Of a DNA stretch of 64,000 nt, positions 60,966-64,000 are shown in pieces. The DNA is from Antedon bifida (taxonomy: Eukaryota; Echinodermata; Crinoidea; Comatulida; Antedonidae), in contig OY727096.1 in the NCBI GenBank assembly GCA_963402885.1, positions 29,307,820 through 29,371,819 on the forward strand, written 5' to 3'. Below the pieces are notes generated by a model that was not told the origin of the DNA, ran no database searches, and saw only the letters and a program-made list of their open reading frames with translations. Both the position numbers and the translations under genes were made by a program. Numbering within the stretch: position 1 is the stretch's first letter; every line of letters begins with the position of its first letter.

Positions 60966-61393
60966 ACTACAATACACATGAATTCAGCCGAAGTCTTTTA
61001 AAGAGTGTCTATTACCAGTTAGGCGAGCAGTAGAGTAAGCCTACTGTCTCTTTAAATAATAACAAATTAGAAGTAAAAGATTTAAAAGAATATCTGACCA
61101 ACTGTACAACAATTACCACCAGTGTTTTAATGATATAATATGTATCTACATTAATCATAAACCAATTGATGAATTGTTCCCAATTTTAGGTTTAACGTTG
61201 TTTATTCCGTGTAAAACAAAATGGCTACGATACAAAAAATTGCAACTTGTATGTTAAATGTTTCTGAGATAATGATACAAATATATTTCGTATAAAGCAT
61301 AACAAATCGGATATCAAAAGTAACAACTTATTCTATACAATGATAAATAACACTCGAGCAGTCATTGTTTTAACAAAGGAAAATATTTTTCTA

Positions 61394-61460
61394 AAGCTCT
61401 GTCTACACTATCAAACTACTAGTTTGACAAAAAAAGTGTGATGTGCCCAAATATGGCAAT
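61394..61460. mobile_element. Half copy of MITE family B
   Basis: AAGCTCTGTCTACACTATC, then AAACTAC and TTTGACAAAAAAAGTGTGAT and GTGCCCAAATATGG, match the left arm of the family. The right arm is absent. Confidence 0.6.
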
Positions 61461-62375
61461 AAGTGTTTCCCTTAGCCTAAGTGTGAATTCGGCCACATGG
61501 CATTTTTTTATATTGGTGAGAGAGATTGTTTAGATGGTTGGGAAGTAGATCAGCTATCTTGCAATTCTTTAGCATAAAAAATAATTAAGGTCATACATTA
61601 TTCATGATTTCTGCCTTAATCTCATAGGGAAAAAATAATGCCACCGGTCGCCACCTGATCTGGAATCTTGTAATTGATTAATTTCATACAATTGTATCAT
61701 TTCCTCTCGTTTGCTTTCAACTTCAACTTTTAGGCTATTTTGGAGACACTTTTGATACAATTGGCACACATCCAAAATTACCAGAAATGCAATACAATAT
61801 ATCTACAATATTAGTGACTATTAGTTAACATAATTACAGTTTTATAATATCAAACAAACAAACAAACAACTTAGACTTATCTTAGTTAGTTGGTAGAGCG
61901 TTGGTTGCGTACAACATCAGTTAATGATCGAGTAATGTGATACTTATACGGTATTTTGATTTCATTTATATAATCAATACTACTTTCCATTTTATATATA
62001 ATTTAGTCCTTTGTCCTGTAATTAGGACGTTGGACCATGGATTTAATCCATGGTTGGACTTACCATAATTGAAAGACTAGAGTTTTCATGTTTTAGAAAA
62101 TTCTCCCGCCGTTTCTTAAGAGAAATTTCTCGAGGCCTAATCATAAAGTTATTCTTAATGAGAAATACATTCGCACATCTCAATCGGAACATCGGAACAT
62201 TACAAAGGCAAAAAATCAATTTATCATTAAAAATTATTCTTATTCTTAAAATAATATGTAACATTATATTGATTGATTTCTTTAATTAATAAAATAAAGG
62301 GGGGGGGGGGGGGGAAAGCGAGCAACTGCAACAAAAATAGTGTACAGTGTACACCATAATGTAAACTACAGTATA

Positions 62376-62825
62376 TTAACTTTGTGGTGGTTGCAGTGTG
62401 GTGAAGACTCTAGGACAACATTTATAACATATTTTATCTTTAACACATAACAACTGTACAGCTGTTTGTGTAATTTGATGTAGGCCTACAGTTTCATCAC
62501 AATCTTTTTCGTATACTCTAATTGAATACATTCCTTCATCAATTTTCTTTGATTCTTTAATTTTAAGAAGAAACCACTGGCAATCTACTATACAACCATG
62601 TTCTCCAGCAAAATAACCCACTTTACCAACATAGGTAGGTTTTAAACGTTCATTAATGTTCTCGTCTGACGCCAATACCTCTTCACCTCGGGTAATCTCG
62701 GTTCCATCTTTAATCCAGCTTACAACATGTTTCTTCTCTATTCCTTTAACAAAACACTCTAAATGAACATCTGATCCCAAAAAAGCACAATGTGGCATAT
62801 ATTTTGAAACGATTTCCACCATCAT
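62376..62825 (-). CDS. Ig-like-domain protein, intronless, lacking a visible signal peptide
   Basis: A 149-residue frame. HLECFVKG ... VVSWIKDGTEI supplies an Ig-fold B-strand Cys and C-strand Trp, and KKIDEGMYSIRVY looks like the D-x-G-x-Y of strand F. The expected second Cys after that Tyr is absent (YSI). Cys-rich segments at GEHGCIVDC and VKDKICYKCC are unusual. An in-frame TGA lies four codons upstream of the first ATG, so the start is sound, yet the product begins MMVEIV with no signal peptide and no transmembrane segment. That argues for a cytosolic, titin-like Ig fold or a partly retrotransposed gene. A broken relative lies at 55395-55595. Confidence 0.6.
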   Translation of the reverse strand: MMVEIVSKYMPHCAFLGSDVHLECFVKGIEKKHVVSWIKDGTEITRGEEVLASDENINERLKPTYVGKVGYFAGEHGCIVDCQWFLLKIKESKKIDEGMYSIRVYEKDCDETVGLHQITQTAVQLLCVKDKICYKCCPRVFTTLQPPQS

Positions 62826-64000
62826 ACATGTTGTTCAGAAATTCCTAAATCAGATTTTTTGAACAGAATGAAAGAAACGATTAAAATAGCTGACCTAAAA
62901 TCTGTAAGAAATACATGTATGAATCCTCATAATATGGGATTTTTGTTATCACTTTGTTTTTCAGTGGACCAAAAACTGTCTCTGAGGTGGTGGTACAACC
63001 AAAATAAAACAAATGAGGAAAATAATGAAAGCAAAAGATAACAAATAAATGATGAGCGTAGAACTATACCCATGGTTGAAAAAAACAAATAAAATAAACT
63101 GTAAACAAAACTAAATGAATTATGTAAATAAAGCAAAAAAAAAGTATGCTAACAAAATAAATAAATAAATAACACATTAGAAAATAGGAAAAAAAAGATT
63201 CAAATGAATCTTTGCAAATTATTCACATGTTCACTTTACATGTTCTCTTTGACTATACCTGAGACCAACTATCAGCCCTTTAAGCTCTCTCTACACTATT
63301 TTGACAAAAAAGTGTGATGTGCCCAAATATGGTAGTGATATACCAAAATATGGTAGTGGTATGACATAATCATGTCCATACATGGACACATCACATTTTT
63401 TTGTCAAAATAGTGTAGAGAGAGCTTAACTCGACTATAATATGGGAGGAGGGTTTAAATCGTTCGGTTTGACTTGTTGAAAACAAAATCTTATTGCATAA
63501 GTTATCGCTCCGCCTTCTCTGTCTCATGCACAACAAATAAAAAGTAACGACATAAAGTTACTGTAAATTCATTTCGTACTATATTTACAATGGCCTAATA
63601 CAGTGTATATCAAGCTTATAACGTACTATATTATATCGTTATGTATTACGTAACCATTTCATATAATGAAGAGTTGCACATCGTCATCACAGTGTGGGTC
63701 ATATCAATATCAATTATCATATTATTCGAATGGAATTAAATGTAACATCCAACACCAAAGGTATATAATTACAAATCACACCGTTTGACTTAACACTATA
63801 TAACACGTCAGGAACATCAGAGTATTTCTAAAAAAGATGTACCGTCTGTTTGTCCACATAAGCCTACCGTATTTGTGTTGAGCTGGTATATCCTTTGAAT
63901 CCTTGATCCTACTGAATCTTGTACTATGTTTCTATATTGTGGTATTCAACCAATGGTATGGATATAAGCAAGACAATAGACAGACTCCTAAAATAGAAAT
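62826..64000. other. Right-edge non-coding stretch
   Basis: Apart from the family B MITE at 63281-63428 nothing is supported. The short frames here (for example 62927-63136, 63291-63536) are AT-rich or lie in the repeat. Confidence 0.4.
63281..63428. mobile_element. MITE-like inverted repeat, family B copy 5, most palindromic
   Basis: TTAAGCTCTCTCTACACTAT and TTTGACAAAAAAGTGTGATG on the left are mirrored by CATCACATTTTTTTGTCAAA and ATAGTGTAGAGAGAGCTTAA on the right, roughly 45 bases of inverted repeat with few mismatches. The near-identity of the arms suggests recent activity. Confidence 0.85.

Larger units (their letters stand above)
58107..62375. other. Repeat-rich region between GPCR and Ig-like gene
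   Basis: No intact gene. It contains a LINE remnant (58803-59129), duplicated blocks shared with 55650-56340, a GGTCGGTTGGTCGG repeat (60875-60918), half of a family B MITE (61394-61460) and a poly-G run of about 17 (62298-62314). Confidence 0.5.

Noticed and set aside
62050-62289. 79-residue Leu/Ile-rich frame
   Set aside because: Low-complexity AT-rich sequence ending before a poly-G run, with nothing recognisable.

Overview
The window is animal nuclear DNA: AT-rich, with many short exons bounded by GT/AG introns, long introns filled with small inverted-repeat elements, and no bacterial operon structure. Three things point to a marine deuterostome, most likely an echinoderm: a non-vertebrate lipoxygenase of the R type, tRNA-derived SINEs with a marine-invertebrate style tail, and very frequent TAGGCCTA palindromes. 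The species is not determined.

Layout. At 1-191 (minus) is the 5' coding end of the mitochondrial tRNA t6A enzyme OSGEPL1, running off the left edge. At 1657-3519 (plus) is a single-exon C2H2 zinc-finger gene of about 19 fingers whose stop is followed by two more in-frame fingers. At 4758-5075 is a decayed AlkB-type dioxygenase fragment. At 6939-18315 (plus) is a complete or nearly complete lipoxygenase gene (13 exons found, about 664 residues, one very small exon probably unseen) with a PLAT domain, all five iron ligands, Gly at the Coffa stereocontrol site and an N-terminal myristoylation motif. From 45635 down to 20397 (minus) is a full P-glycoprotein-like ABCB transporter of 29 coding exons (1393 residues) with an unusual acidic N-terminal extension.

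Inside one 7.6 kb intron of the transporter, on the opposite strand (32265-35197), is a seven-exon gene for a 190-residue hydrophobic protein that I do not recognise. All its splice phases agree, and it contains a duplicated exon pair. This is the best candidate for something undescribed. Further right are a three-exon P-loop NTPase (54903-53408, minus), an intronless rhodopsin-class GPCR (57255-58106, plus) and an intronless Ig-like-domain gene (62825-62376, minus) with a broken partial copy at about 55395-55595.

The non-coding part holds at least three families of short inverted-repeat elements, a 1.14 kb element with roughly 34-bp inverted ends, SINEs, a LINE remnant, and several minisatellites. 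One minisatellite carries a splice-donor-like sequence in every unit. The genes are not an evident pathway: they look like unrelated neighbours, apart from the nested gene, which shares chromatin with the transporter and could be co-regulated with it.
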